Shown here piece by piece: positions 26,690-39,700 of a stretch of 64,000 bases of DNA. Below the pieces are notes generated by a model, which saw only the letters and a program-made list of their open reading frames with translations, did no database searches and had not been told where the DNA came from. A program made the translations under genes and the position numbers. Every line of letters begins with the position of its first letter. Positions within the stretch are counted from its first letter, which is position 1. The stretch is from Owenia fusiformis (taxonomy: Eukaryota > Annelida > Polychaeta > Sabellida > Oweniidae). The stretch is from contig CAIIXF020000006.1 of assembly GCA_903813345.2 (NCBI GenBank), forward strand, positions 19,041,936-19,105,935. Reading direction: 5' to 3'.

Positions 26690-27010
26690 TATGACTTGAG
26701 GTTTGGCAATGGTTGGATTTTTCCACTTTCTGGTATGAGAATGGTCATAGAAAATATATTACATCTCACTTGTGGTATGGCAAATCCTTAATTTAAGGTT
26801 GTTTTGGATCGTTTTACTCAAAGATCTGCCTTCTTATTGGGGCTTTAGACATTTTGAATGGCCTTGGGTCTTATATCTGGATATTAGGTATGGCATTGGT
26901 CCTATATTTGGACATTTGGTATGGCATTGGTCTTATATTTGAATATTTGGTATGGCTTAAGGCATTATTTTGGTTGGTATGAGAACACATTGAAATTTGA
27001 CAGATTGGTA
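26690..27010. repeat. Degenerate tandem repeat built on 'ggtatggcattggtc'
   Basis: Units of about 40-45 bp with ttggtatggcattggtc and tatatttg blocks repeat imperfectly; the clearest copies are at 26880-26960. Confidence 0.5.
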
Positions 27011-28109
27011 TGGAAATATATTGATATCTGAGGGTTCAGCCTAGGCCCCCCGCCAAATTTTATACAGTGAACCCCCGGGGATGACAGAGACATCCTATGA
27101 TTAGGTAATTTGTTGAGTTTATTAATAGTTAGGCTATTTACACATTTAGATTTAGTAAGGTAGCTAGGGTTGTACTTAATACCACCAAGGTGCCCCAGCC
27201 CCACACCTAGGTGTCCCCATTGAAATGCCTTACTGCCTTATTTCACTACTTTATTTCAAGCTTAACATTTTTCCAAGTGTTAATATTTTCGAAAAATGGT
27301 GGAGTCATACCAGATATGCTTTACATCTAGCCGCGCATACATATTTTTGGATCAAGTGAGAATTTGGACCAATTTTTGCAAGTTTGACCAGGAAATCACC
27401 TTTAATTTGGTACGAAAGTAACTTTTTTTTTGAAAAACTAGTTTTGCGGAAGCTTTTGAAAAAATGCTGTAGTTTTTGCAGTACATTAAAAAAGCTGATT
27501 TTGCGTAAATTTTGACACACTTCAATGAATAAATAATAAAGTATGTTTTTCTAGCACAGCATGTTTGGAACTCTTTCACAAACATACTAACAATTTGAAC
27601 ACTTCAGTGTTTATATAATTATAGTAGAACCTGTGGTAGTTGAACACTGTGTTTTTGCATCACGATACTCCCCAGTGTGTTGACTGATTACACGCCAGCT
27701 TACTTAGTTACTTACTAAGTACGCAATAACCACAGTCAAAGACCTGCCGACACCTATTTATTTTCGGGTTGGTAATGGAATATTACAAGGGCAATGCGAG
27801 AAGAATTCAATTTTTCAGAATTTCCAAAAAATTACGGTAGATTTTACGGTAGTTTTAACAAGAATACTGTTAATTCCAGCAGAAATATGGTCGATTTTCA
27901 AATATTTACGGTATATTTTACGGCCGTTCTTATAGAAAAAATCAAATCATAATAAAATATTTTACGGTAGATTTTGGTAAAATTACAGTAGATTTTTAAG
28001 GTCGTTTTTACAGGAAAAAACGGTAAATTTTTTACGGTAATTTGTCATTTTTTATGGAAAAACTAAAGTTTTATGGTAGATTCCCGTTAAAATAAGGTAG
28101 GTTGGCAGG

Positions 28110-28585
28110 TATGAGTTACCATGGCAACCGTGGAAATGGGTAAAAAATGAGAGCAAAATCCACCCAGACCCGCCATAATGACACTAATTTTCAAAATTTT
28201 TCTAGACATACAAATTTTCTTAAACTTTAATATCGTCAAGAACACTTCTAGACAACAAAAATACCAAAAATTGGGGGTAGGTTTATCATTTCGATTTTTT
28301 GCAAGCCTTGGTCAAAGTAAAACTACGAAAAAAGCACTCATTTTCCCTTTAGAATCACCTATTATCGCCCAAATGGCTATATGTTGTCAAGGTCACCATG
28401 TTAAAAGTAGAATTACGGAGCTAGATCTGCTCTTCAGACAATGTTTGAGAGCTTTCCTTTACCACGGAACAAAGATCTTTGCACTGGTATGCCCATTTCC
28501 ATGAGATAATGCACATGAAAGAGGAACAATGTCTTTAAATGTCATCAAAACTTTTTCGCACTACTTTTGGTGTAATAATACCATC
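28110..28585 (-). repeat. Interspersed repeat, inverted relative of 36245-36755
   Basis: Shared landmarks in reverse orientation: tttccacggttgccatgg, ccatttgggcgataataggt and attattacaccaaaagtagt. It is interrupted or bounded by the LINE insertion at 28599. Confidence 0.75.
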
Positions 28586-28598
28586 TGATTGATTGTTG

Positions 28599-29556
28599 AG
28601 AGACTCCAGTACAGAATTGCATGCATTGTATCAGGGTGTTTACATGGCTCAAATACAAATTCGGTATTGAAATTACTAAATTGGGACAAACTTGTTGACC
28701 GACGTAAATCACACATAGCAACGTTTATGTACAAATTATCTTTAGGTCAAATGCCATCTTATATATCAGAAATTTTTCAACAATATAGACCAACCAGATT
28801 ACATATGCAACTTAGAAATCCAGTTGATTTTCACTTACCTACTAATATATCAGCTAAATTTAGAAATTCCTGTATTTTTTCATGCATAAATATTTGGAAT
28901 TCACTCCCACTTGAATTGAGATGTCAACCAACAATATCCACCTTTAAAAATCATGTCAAAAGAAACTTCTCAACCCAACCAAAGATATTTACAAATTGTC
29001 AAAATATTGATATTGATAGATTTTATGAAATTAGTTTGAACAGGCTTAGAGTAGGATTTCTTTTAAAATCACATAAATATGCTCATAACTTTCCTGGAAT
29101 TTTGGATGACCTCTGTCAATGTGGAAAACCACAAACTACTGAACACTTTTTCCTTCACTGCAACCTACATATCAATGAAAGACTAACTCTACTTGCAAAA
29201 CTTTCAGAGCTAAATGCAATTGAAATTTTTCTAGATTCAAATGTTCGAAACAAAATTGAATTTCTACTAAATGGAAATGACGAACTAAATATTGAAGAAA
29301 ACCAAGCTGTGCTGCAGATTACTGCCAATTTTGTATTCAGCTGTAAATAACTATTTAATTTGTTTTCTGCTTATTGCCTAAACACCCCAGACAGAAAACC
29401 TGACACCACCCTTTAGTTTTTTTTGTTTTTTATAATTTTACTATGTTTGTTAAATAAAAACTGCCACCAATGTTTTTCAACTTCGGCAGTCATTACATGT
29501 GTAATTTGTATGTACTAAAATTGAATAAAGAATAAGAAAAAAAAAAAAAAAAAAAA
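28599..29556 (+). mobile_element. 5'-truncated LINE copy with poly(A) tail and target duplication
   Basis: The frame open to TAA at 29350 encodes about 250 residues of a non-LTR retrotransposon ORF2 C-terminus. RRKSHIATFMYKL and IWNSLPLELR are typical of the post-RT region, followed by a Cys/His motif CQCGKPQTTEHFFLHC. AATAAA lies at 29524-29529, then a poly(A) run to 29556. attgattgttg flanks both sides (28588-28598, 29556-29566), marking the insertion. No RT catalytic core remains, so it cannot move itself. The unbroken frame suggests recent arrival. The CR1/Jockey-like group is inferred. Confidence 0.85.
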
Positions 29557-29566
29557 TTGATTGTTG

Positions 29567-30767
29567 GTGTAAACAGTGAGTCTGGGTTTTTCATTAAGGG
29601 AAGTGCTTTATTCCCATGACTCAAAGTGCTTTTCTGCCATTTGTAGAACAAACGTCCACGAATCCGGGGCAGGTTGACGTTATATCATTACATTTGTTTT
29701 GGGTGTATAGTTTTTGTTTTGACACTAAACAAAAAATATTACCGCAATAGATGGTGCATTATGGGTAGGACCTGCTGTGAAATAATGAACGTAAGTGACA
29801 TCGATGTCAAATTAAAAGTTCCTATAAAGTTATCGGTCGCGCATGCGTCATGACAACTTAAACCAATCAGATCACTAAAACCGAATACTTTCCCGGGATT
29901 TGGGCTTCAGGATACGATTTTACACTGACCGATTGCAAGAGAGGACGCAGTTGTGAAACATTTTTGGAAGAATGAGCACATTTTAACTGTTTTCTACTAC
30001 ATGTAATTTGAGGTATGGGCTTCCATTTTTAATAACATTCGGTATCATTGGGACCTCCGTGATGTCCTTCACCAAAAATAATTGAGAAACAGTACACTTG
30101 TGTGGACTGGAAACGTCGAATTCTTAGTCTGAAAAGTAGGGTGTCTGTAAAATGAACGGTAAAATGGCAAAAAGCTTTTGAACTTTTGGCTATTATATAA
30201 GATACTAAGATAGAGTATACCATTGATATTGCTGAATATGCATTGAACCAGAGACATATAAAACAGAGCACTGTACTTTTCAATTATTTGCAAAAAAAAT
30301 TCCAACACTGGCCTTCATGGAAATTATTTGACACTTAGATCTCTGTTCACAATGTGAACGTATTTTGCTACAACAGTACATGCATGTTAGTAAATGTACT
30401 CACCTTTTATCTTAACTGGCTTTTGCGGATTTATTTGATAATTTTTAATCTAAATATTTGACCAACACTTTCCAAAGCACTTTCAATTTGGAGTGATTGG
30501 TCACCCCAAAACAGATCTTGACTTCTAGTTAGTGTAGCAGTAATGAAGTGTTTTTAAATGCCCATGCGATGCAAATTCCAATGTTTTCGATATTTATAAC
30601 TATGAAAGTTGCCAAAACATTAGAAAGTACACAATACTAAAAATAAACGTCAGTATCCAGAATCATATCCAAATTTCTAACCCCGTGAGAGGTGTGTATC
30701 TAAAATCTACTCGTGGGTGTTCATATAATTTCGACCAATCAAAACTGAGATTGTTTTGTTAGAAAAG
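29567..30767. other. Upstream region of the ZDHHC17 gene
   Basis: No coding sequence seen. A CG-containing stretch at 29838-29847 (cgcgcatgcg) resembles an NRF1 site about 0.9 kb before the start codon, which would suit a housekeeping-type promoter; this is weak evidence. Confidence 0.35.
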
Positions 30768-33700
30768 ATGGCGGATGAGGAGAGAGACCCTACTTGCAAC
30801 CCTGTAGAGCCTTTACTACAGCATGTAAGTTATGCACATACATTTGTATTCGTCATAATTGTTGCTCTTGTGTTCTTTTGTGATTAAGAATATCTAATGT
30901 ACCATTCTATTTGCAAAATTCGGTAAATTCGAGCAAAATCTAGCTCAAATGTTGTAAATAAAACCCGGAAGTAATGCTAAAATTCTGTGTACAGTTGGGG
31001 ACAAAAATAAATGACAGGTCGATTTTCGATCACCATTTCCTAATTATGGTGGTCTGAAAGCCCATAATTTCCAATATTGTCTAGATACATATCCCTTAAA
31101 ATTTGTATATTTTACATTTTGTATAATCGTATCCACTGATTTATGGCCTCTTGTAAATTCTCTTATTTTTAACATGGGAAATCCTCACTTCAGCAAATCC
31201 ACCTGTCATTTATTTATGTCCCCAACTGTAGCCTACACAATCAACTAAAAGAGGCGTGCAAAAATAAACCTTGGCTCAACCTCATATATATAACTCTTTT
31301 AGATTTTTATTCCAACAAAGGGTCTTCCATGGATTAGCCAGGCAGCCTTTGATAAGCAAATGTAAACAGTAGTCTAGTATGCGCTCTGGCTTATTTTCAC
31401 TTACTCGAGTCTCTAGCCAATACTTGGATAGAGGGGATTTCATCTGAATACTGTGAACTCTATTTGAAAAAAGCTGGCCGTGGTGTCATAAATTTATTGA
31501 ATATTTTAAAAATCGCCAGATAAATAAATCATTTATCAAACCGGACCCAGCTCGGCTCCTTGATGAGATATGACATGATTTCATCAGGATTTCGTCTAAA
31601 ATTAAAACAAAATGGCTCCAAGAAAAATGGCGATGTTCGAAAACTGGACGAAATGTCGTTAAAGTCTGACATTAGTAACTGGCTGTAAATTCTAAGTTAG
31701 CGATCCAGAAGATGTGAACTAATACACTGATCACTTTATGTGTGTTTTGGAATTTTTTGTGAGGTAATAAGACCAAAACTCGCAATTCAAATTGTGATGT
31801 GGAAAAATGGCGGACATATGATTTCAAATTTTATGATTACGACATGACCAGTTGTTCATGCAGGAATATATCTGTACTGGAAGGCCACGATACAGTGGCC
31901 TTAGAAGAAGGTAAATTTCACCATCAGATCACGAGACTCATGTGCAATAGCCATGAAGAAATGGAATGGGAATTTTACTTTAACAACCTGGTTATATTAT
32001 AATCGGCTTATCGTAGAACTTCCCATTATCCGTGTCTGTAGCTCTCCCATCAAAGTAAATGAGTGTCGATATTTGAGCAAATTTTGTTCCTGTTTTCTCA
32101 CCTGTGAAAATTCCCTTTTGCTTGAACTGGGACTAAAAGAAGCGGGTGGGTTTAGGTAAAGACTATATCCTCTATTATTTTTTCATGGCCTGACTCTGTC
32201 GGTAGAACTTGAAGTATAAGTCGAGTAACCTGGAGATTAGGAGTCTTAGTTACCCTCTAGAGGTTAGATTTCAATGAAACCCTATCACCTTTTTTGCATC
32301 AACCATATAGCATTTAGCACAATATCCAAAAGGTTAAATATGAAACGCGAAAATAAATGATTTTCTTGTAACTTCCGGAAGTTTTAATCCTATAAATTAC
32401 AAACATTTGTGAAAATTGAATGTTTGTTCGTTTATAATTTACAAGTGTGTGTGTTCTTCTATACTTTGGTCTAAATTATAAAGCATCACAAACAGGAAAC
32501 CATAATACAAAGACTAATACAGCAAACGACCCATTCATACTTTCTGCGTAGCATTTCATTCATACCAATAGTTCCACTGTAGATCATGCATTTTCTTCCA
32601 TCTTAGAACAGGCCATCCTCCTCTGCCCTGTCCTAAACTCATCTGCAAACGACCGCAAAACATTATTTTCTAATATTATAATTATTTCCACATCAGACAT
32701 GGTTGGATGACATGTCACAAAATTAAAGTTCAAGGGTCAATACATTATATTTCGTGATTTGGGCAACGCCTTCCCGGAAGTAACATGAAGAAAATTAAAA
32801 GTCCAAAAAGCATTTATACAAATTTCAATCAAGTTCTGTGTTTATACTTCATCATGAACAAAACAAAGCTGATATTGTTTCATTGAAATTTGTGTTCTAA
32901 CCTCTAGAGGGTAAGTAAGGCTCCTAATCTTCAAGAAACTGTTATATAAGTTCTACAGACGTAGTCAGGCCATGAAAAAAATAATAGTCAAAATGGCCGA
33001 TAGAGTAAATTAATTTGCATATTAGTTACTTTTCCAAGCTTTATTTCCATTTGACAACATGCTTTATGGGTATTATGCAACATACTTTTTATAGCATTTA
33101 ATTGTACCTCACTACTTAACTGAATTGTTGTAATGTTTATTTTTGGGAAGTGAAGCTTCCTAAAATTGATAATTTTGTGCACAAAAAGTTTTTTCCCACA
33201 ATAGGGACATGATGATCAAAAGACCGAATTCTCAAGATAATTGGTGTATTGGATATAGACTAGGTTTAGATTGGCAATATGTCTTCAGGACATATCAATA
33301 ATGCATTTTATATATGAAAATTTGCCAAAAATCAAAAAAATGTGAAAATTGAAAGTTCCTGCAGGATATGCGCATTTGAATTTGTAGCAGGGATTTTCAA
33401 TATTAGATATCTATTCATTCGTAAGAGAGATTAGAAATATTGATCATATATAGACAGAATAAGGACATATTAATATCTAGCAACAAAGATGTAAATTTCA
33501 TATGGATATTCCAGGCTGAGTATAAGCCCTATCCCACTCAACCAAATTACCCAACACAGTCCAACTTTGAGGGGCATGGACACAGTCACAGCCATGAACC
33601 TGTCAATCATCCACCAGCCCCGCCTACCACTGAGCCTGAAGACACTTCAGCATGGGATATAGTAAAAGCAACACAGTATGGTGAGTCTACTCAGTGTATT

Positions 33701-36700
33701 TGACAAATAAGATTTTATTTGAGAATGATGAATCAAAAATCAAAATAGTTGACAATAATGAATAAAAGGTATATTCATCAGTGTTAATGCACAATGTGTT
33801 CACACCAACTCATAAATCACATGGCAAATGGCTGAAACTGAAATCTGTTTAAAAAATTCAATAACGGTCTAAATTTCTTTGACAGTGTCTTTAAAATCAA
33901 TGTATCTTGTTTGTCGCAAGATGCACATAACATAAAGCATCTTTGATGAAGTTTAAATTCTTTTTTGTATGACCCCTCCCCTAAGAGATAGTCAATTAAA
34001 AAGGTAGCCATAATTTGGCTATTTTGAGTTCTCAGAGTAACATGTACATCAAACATGTGGTTTATTCTTAATCTAAGTACTGTATGCTGCAATTTGATTT
34101 AACAGTTTTCTCTAGATATACATTTTAGTTATAATTAAAACACATATTTTCTCTGACCCCCCCCCCCTCCTCCAGGTGTATATGACAGATGTGTGGAGCT
34201 GATTGAGGCTGGGCATGATGTAAACCAACCAGATGCGGAGAATGTCACTCTCTTACACTGGGCAGCAATCAACAATAGGCAAGATATTGTCAAGTAAGTC
34301 ATCTAACCTCTTATTAAGGTAAACCGAGCGGGTAATTTTTATAGACTTATTAAGGTAGTCCAAGTTGAATGAAAAATTTCACTAAAGAATCAAGTTAATA
34401 ATTGACATCTAAACAGTTAAGGTATGTCAAATTAGACTAGTAACATGAAACAATGAATTATGTACAGTACTATTGCAGATGGTTATACAGTCCTCTTTTT
34501 TAAAACAAAAGCTGAAATGCATTTCACAAAATCATTGAATTAAATTCACTTTCAGGTACTACATGAACAAGGGTGCCATAATAGATAAGCTAGGAGGAGA
34601 TTTGAACTCTACCCCTCTACACTGGGCTACAAGGCAGGGGCACCTACCCATGGTTGTGCTGCTGATATCATATGGTGCTGACCCATCTTTGAGAGATGGA
34701 GAAGGTAAATGGAGGTGTCATTAATGGAGAAGTTGTACAGTTATGCTCCTAAATGGAGAAGGTGTACAGTATACTTCTAAATAGAAAAGGTATATATACA
34801 GTATGTACTTACATGGAGAAGGTATACAGTATGTACTTAAACTAAGGTATACAATATGCACTTAAATGGAGAAGGTATACAGTATGTACTTAGATGGAGA
34901 AGGTATACAGTATGTACTCAAACTAAGGTAAACAGTATATACTTAAATGGAGAAAGTATACAGTATGTACTTAAATGGAGAAGGTATACAGTATGTACTT
35001 AAATGGAGAAGGTATACAGTATGTACTTAAATGGAGAAGTTATACAGTATGTACTTAAATGGAGAAGGTATACAGTATGTACTTAAATGGAGAAGGTATA
35101 CAGTATGTACTTAAATCGGAAAGGTATACAGTATGTACTTAAATGGAGAAGGTATACAGTATGTACTTAAATGGAGAAGGTATACAGTATGTACTTAAAC
35201 TAAGGTATACAGTATATACTTAAATGGAGAAAGTATACAGTATGTACTTAAATGGAGAAGGTATACAGTATGTACTTAAATGGAGAAGGTATACAGTATG
35301 TACTTAAATGGAGAAGGTATACAGTATGTACTTAAATGGAGAAGGTATATCACTCTCAACTGCGCACAATTTTATTATCCCATCGAACGAAGTTCGGAGG
35401 GATATAGGGAACGCCTCCGTCCGTACGTATGTCTGTCCGTACGTCCTTCCGTCCGTCCGTCCGCCCGTCCGTCCATCCGTCCGTCCGGGTAATAACTCAA
35501 ATACCGTTGGCCCGATTTTGTTCATATTTTGTACACATATACCTTATGGGGGTAGAAGTTCTGCTGGAAAGCTGATTTTCAAAATGGCCGCTCATTTCAA
35601 AATGGCGGCCATTTTAGTGCCAATTTTACAGTAATTTAGGTGCAATATGTAAAACTGTTATAGCAATATGTTTTAAATGTAAAAAAATTATAAAGGACAT
35701 TAATAATGCTACAAATGTAGATATTAAAGAAGCACATGGCAGCCATCTTGAAAAATGGTGGCCTTTACTCGTCATTTTACGATTTTTGCTATAACTCAAA
35801 AAATAGTGGAGCGATTTTGTTCATATTTGGTATGTAGTATAAGCATTGTACACTGTCTTAAGACACGGAATTATTACACCAAAAGTAGTGCGAAATGGCC
35901 TTTTCACGTGTTAGCATAAAGTTTTGATGACATTTAAAGACCTCATGATATGGGTACCAAATTGAAGAGGACGTGACAAGCTTTAAGATGGAACCAAACA
36001 TGTGGCCATTCATTTGATTAAAATGCTAACTTGAATAAGCCCAAAAGGTGTGTCACTCCCCTACCCCATCCATTTTTCAGGCCAGTGAAAAACACCAAAA
36101 TCTTAAATAATGCAGGCATCTTCAGGGGTCGTTTTTTGGCCCCGTTTTATTCAAAATATCATGTTTCTGGATACCATTTTTATCAGAAATGTCTCAATTA
36201 CCTAAAAACAGTTACACTAGTGCTGCATAAGAAAACTTGTCTCCATTATGGAATTATTACACCAAAAGTAGTGCGAAATGGCCTTTTCACGTGTTGGCAT
36301 AAAGTTTTGATGACATTTAAAGACATAGTTCCTCTTTCACGTATATTATCTCATGGAAATGGGCATACCAGCGCAAAGATCTTAGTTCCGTGGTGAAGAA
36401 AAGCCATCAAACATTGTCTGAAGAGCAGATTTATCTCCTTAATTCTACTTTTAACATGGCGACCTTGACCTTGAAAAAATATAGCCATTTGGGCGATAAT
36501 AGGTGATTCAAAAGTGAAAATGAGTGCATTTTTCGTAGTTTTACTTTGACCAAGCCTAGAAAAAAATCGAAGTGGTAAACCTATTCCCAATTTTTGATAT
36601 TTTCGTTGTCTAGAAGTGCCCTAGATGATATCAAAGTTTAAGAAAATTTGTATGTCTAGAAATATTTTATAAATTAGTGCCAATATGGTGGGTTTGGGTG

Positions 36701-39700
36701 TTTTTTTGCTCTAATTTTTTATCCCATTTCTACGGTTGCCATGGCAACTATAAGGCTTTGGTAACCATGCCAACTTGATTTTTGAAGGACATCCACCTGA
36801 TAGTAGTTGGGCCAAGTTTGATGGAAAATGGGCATGGTTTGATATGCTGACAGTGAGGTTGATTGTGGCATGTAGTAAAACGGCAAAAGAATGGTGGAGT
36901 CATACCACACTTTTGGTAGAAGGTGGCCATTTTGAAAAATGGCCGCCATTTTAACGTATTTTACTATAACTCGAAAAGTAGTGGAGCAGTTTTTTCGTAT
37001 TTGGTATGTGAATACTATAAGCACGGCACACTGCCCTATGACACTTTTGGTAGAAGACGGCCATTTTGAAAAAAAAATTGAAAAATGGCCGCCATTTTAA
37101 CATGTTTTACTATAACTCGAAAAGTAGTGGAGCGATTTTGTTCATATTTGGTATGTGAATACTATAAGCATGGCACACTGTCCTATGACACTTTTGGTAG
37201 AAGGCGGCCATTTTGAAAAAAATTTTGAAAAATGACCGCCATTTTAACGTATTTTACTATTATTATCGAAAAGTAGTGGAGCAATTTTGTTCATATTTGG
37301 TATGTGAATACTATAAGCATGGCACACTGTCTATTTCTAATGACACTTTTGGTAGAAGGTGGCCATTTTGAAAAATGGCCGCCATTTTAACGTATTTTAC
37401 TATAACTCAAAAAGTAGTGGAGCGATTTTGTTCATATTTGATATGTGAATACTTTAAGAATGGCACATTTTCTAATAAAACTTTGGGGAGTAGTCTGCCA
37501 TTTTGAAAAATGGCCACCATTTTTATGTGTGTTATTTTACAAGTGCGTGTGCGATTTTTCAAAAATTTTAGAGGTGGCTACTGAAAAGCATATTATTTCT
37601 TCTGATGACAACTTGGCTAGTGAGCAACCATTTTGAAAATGGTGGCCTTTCTTATGTGTGTTGTTTTATGATATTTGCTATTCGTTTGTAAAAATGCCAG
37701 CCATTTCTGTTCGATGGGATTCGCTACGCTTTGGTGTTGCAGTTGTTCTGGTTTTGCTTAATTTGACCAGATTTGTTCACAGAAAAGTAAAGTTATGCAC
37801 TTAGTTTAACGAAATCAATCAGCTTTAAATTTCTTACATAGTATGACATTTTCAATGAGGTAAATAGAATTAACAATATACCTCAATTTTATATCCCAAC
37901 CTCACTATAAACTAAAATCTATGCAAGGATAGCGCTGAGGTATACAATCTACTCTGTCAACCTCTTGATAAGTAATCAAATGCATCCTATCTGCACAGGT
38001 TGTAGCTGTATTCACCTTGCTGCCCAGTTTGGCTTCACTGCAATAGTTGCGTACCTTATAGCCAAGGGACAAGATGTGGATATGCAGGATAAAAATGGCA
38101 TGACTGCACTCATGTGGAGTGCATACAGGGTGTTTAAGTAAGTGACATTTCAGTAGCTTGTCATTTGAGTTGTTAGTCATTCGAGTAAATCTAAATTGCT
38201 CAAAAACTTACATTTCTGAAAATGTGGCTGGGATATATTTATGTTTGGATACGCATATCAGGAGTCTTTACTAGGAAGGTAACAAAAACATATTCCTTTT
38301 GGACTTTAAGAATTTCCAAAATGGCTTCCAATGCATATGAGGCACCTGATATGTTGAAAAAGACAATTTGATTACTATGAAGTTGATTTTAAATACATTA
38401 GCTTTTTGATACATATTGGTGGAAAAAGCGCAGTGATCTGTAATCTGAGAAAAAGATCTTCCATCTAAATTGTGACATTAAGATTTGCTGTACTCGTAAC
38501 TGCTACAATGCGAATAGTTAGTACAGTGTGCTTCATCTGTGAAAAAAGTTAATGGTTCTTCTTTTGATAAAAATGTTTTAGGAAATGAAGGTTTTAAGGG
38601 CAAATTATCATTACTTATAAAAAGTTCTGGATCTTTTTGATTGTACGTTCACAAACTGATTTTAGAATTATTGTTTTTTGTTGAAAATATACAAAATTAC
38701 TGTAAACAGTTGGTAGGTATTCATATTTATATTTAAAACTACTATGCAAACTGTAAAAAAATTGCATTATTTAACTGAAGTCTAATTTTTGGTCTGACCC
38801 CAAAGATGTATATCTGTTCCAGTCCTGACCCCACAAGGCTACTGCTGACATTCAATGCTACAGTAAATCTCGGTGACAAGTTCCACAAAAACACGGCCCT
38901 CCATTGGGCCGCTCTCTCTGGCAACCATGTTGTAGTTTCACTTCTCATACAAGAAGGTGCTAGTCTAGTCTCAAAAAATGACAAGGTAGGTTAATTTTTT
39001 GAAATAAGGCAAAGAGGGCTTATGAAGCAAAATACATTCATTGTGTACAAAACCTTAAAAGAGAAAAATCAATTACAAGAAGGTTCTTCTTTTGACATGT
39101 GACATTTCCACATGTCTTGTACAGCTCGTATGGCTAACTATTTAAGATTATGTTGATTATTTCACACATGTTTTCTTATTTTTTCGATGATTGTTAGATG
39201 TCAGTCAAATAGCATAGCTTATGTGCATTAATAGTGTTGTCCTAAAACTGTCCAAGGTTCCAGAAATAATTTGATGTCCATCAATTTTCAGTTTTCAGCA
39301 GTGACTTAAATCAGAAAGCATTCTTCAGTACATATATCAATATTTTTGTGTCACCACCAAAAAGTGGTGACATATTGTTATGGTCTTCGCTTTTTTTGTG
39401 GCAGCGGTTGGCGTCTGTACCTTGGTGTCTGTACCAAATTCTTAAAACTTCCAATAACATTACAAATACTGTTTATACTGACTTCAGTTGTTTTCAAAAT
39501 CATGTACAAGTTTTCAGAAGTTCAAATCTGACTTTAGATTTGACCTTCATTGACCTTCTCAAGGTGAAAAAAGGTCATAAAGGTCTTTTTCAACTTGCTT
39601 CAAATTGTCCAATTTTTTTATTCAAAATCATCTACAAGTTGTCAGAAGTTCAAATCTGACCTTAGACTAAAGATTTGAGTTTACCTTCAAGGTCAAAAAA

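Noticed and set aside
34699-35349. CRISPR-like array.
   Set aside because: Units are contiguous with no unique spacers, and the DNA is animal; it is a minisatellite.
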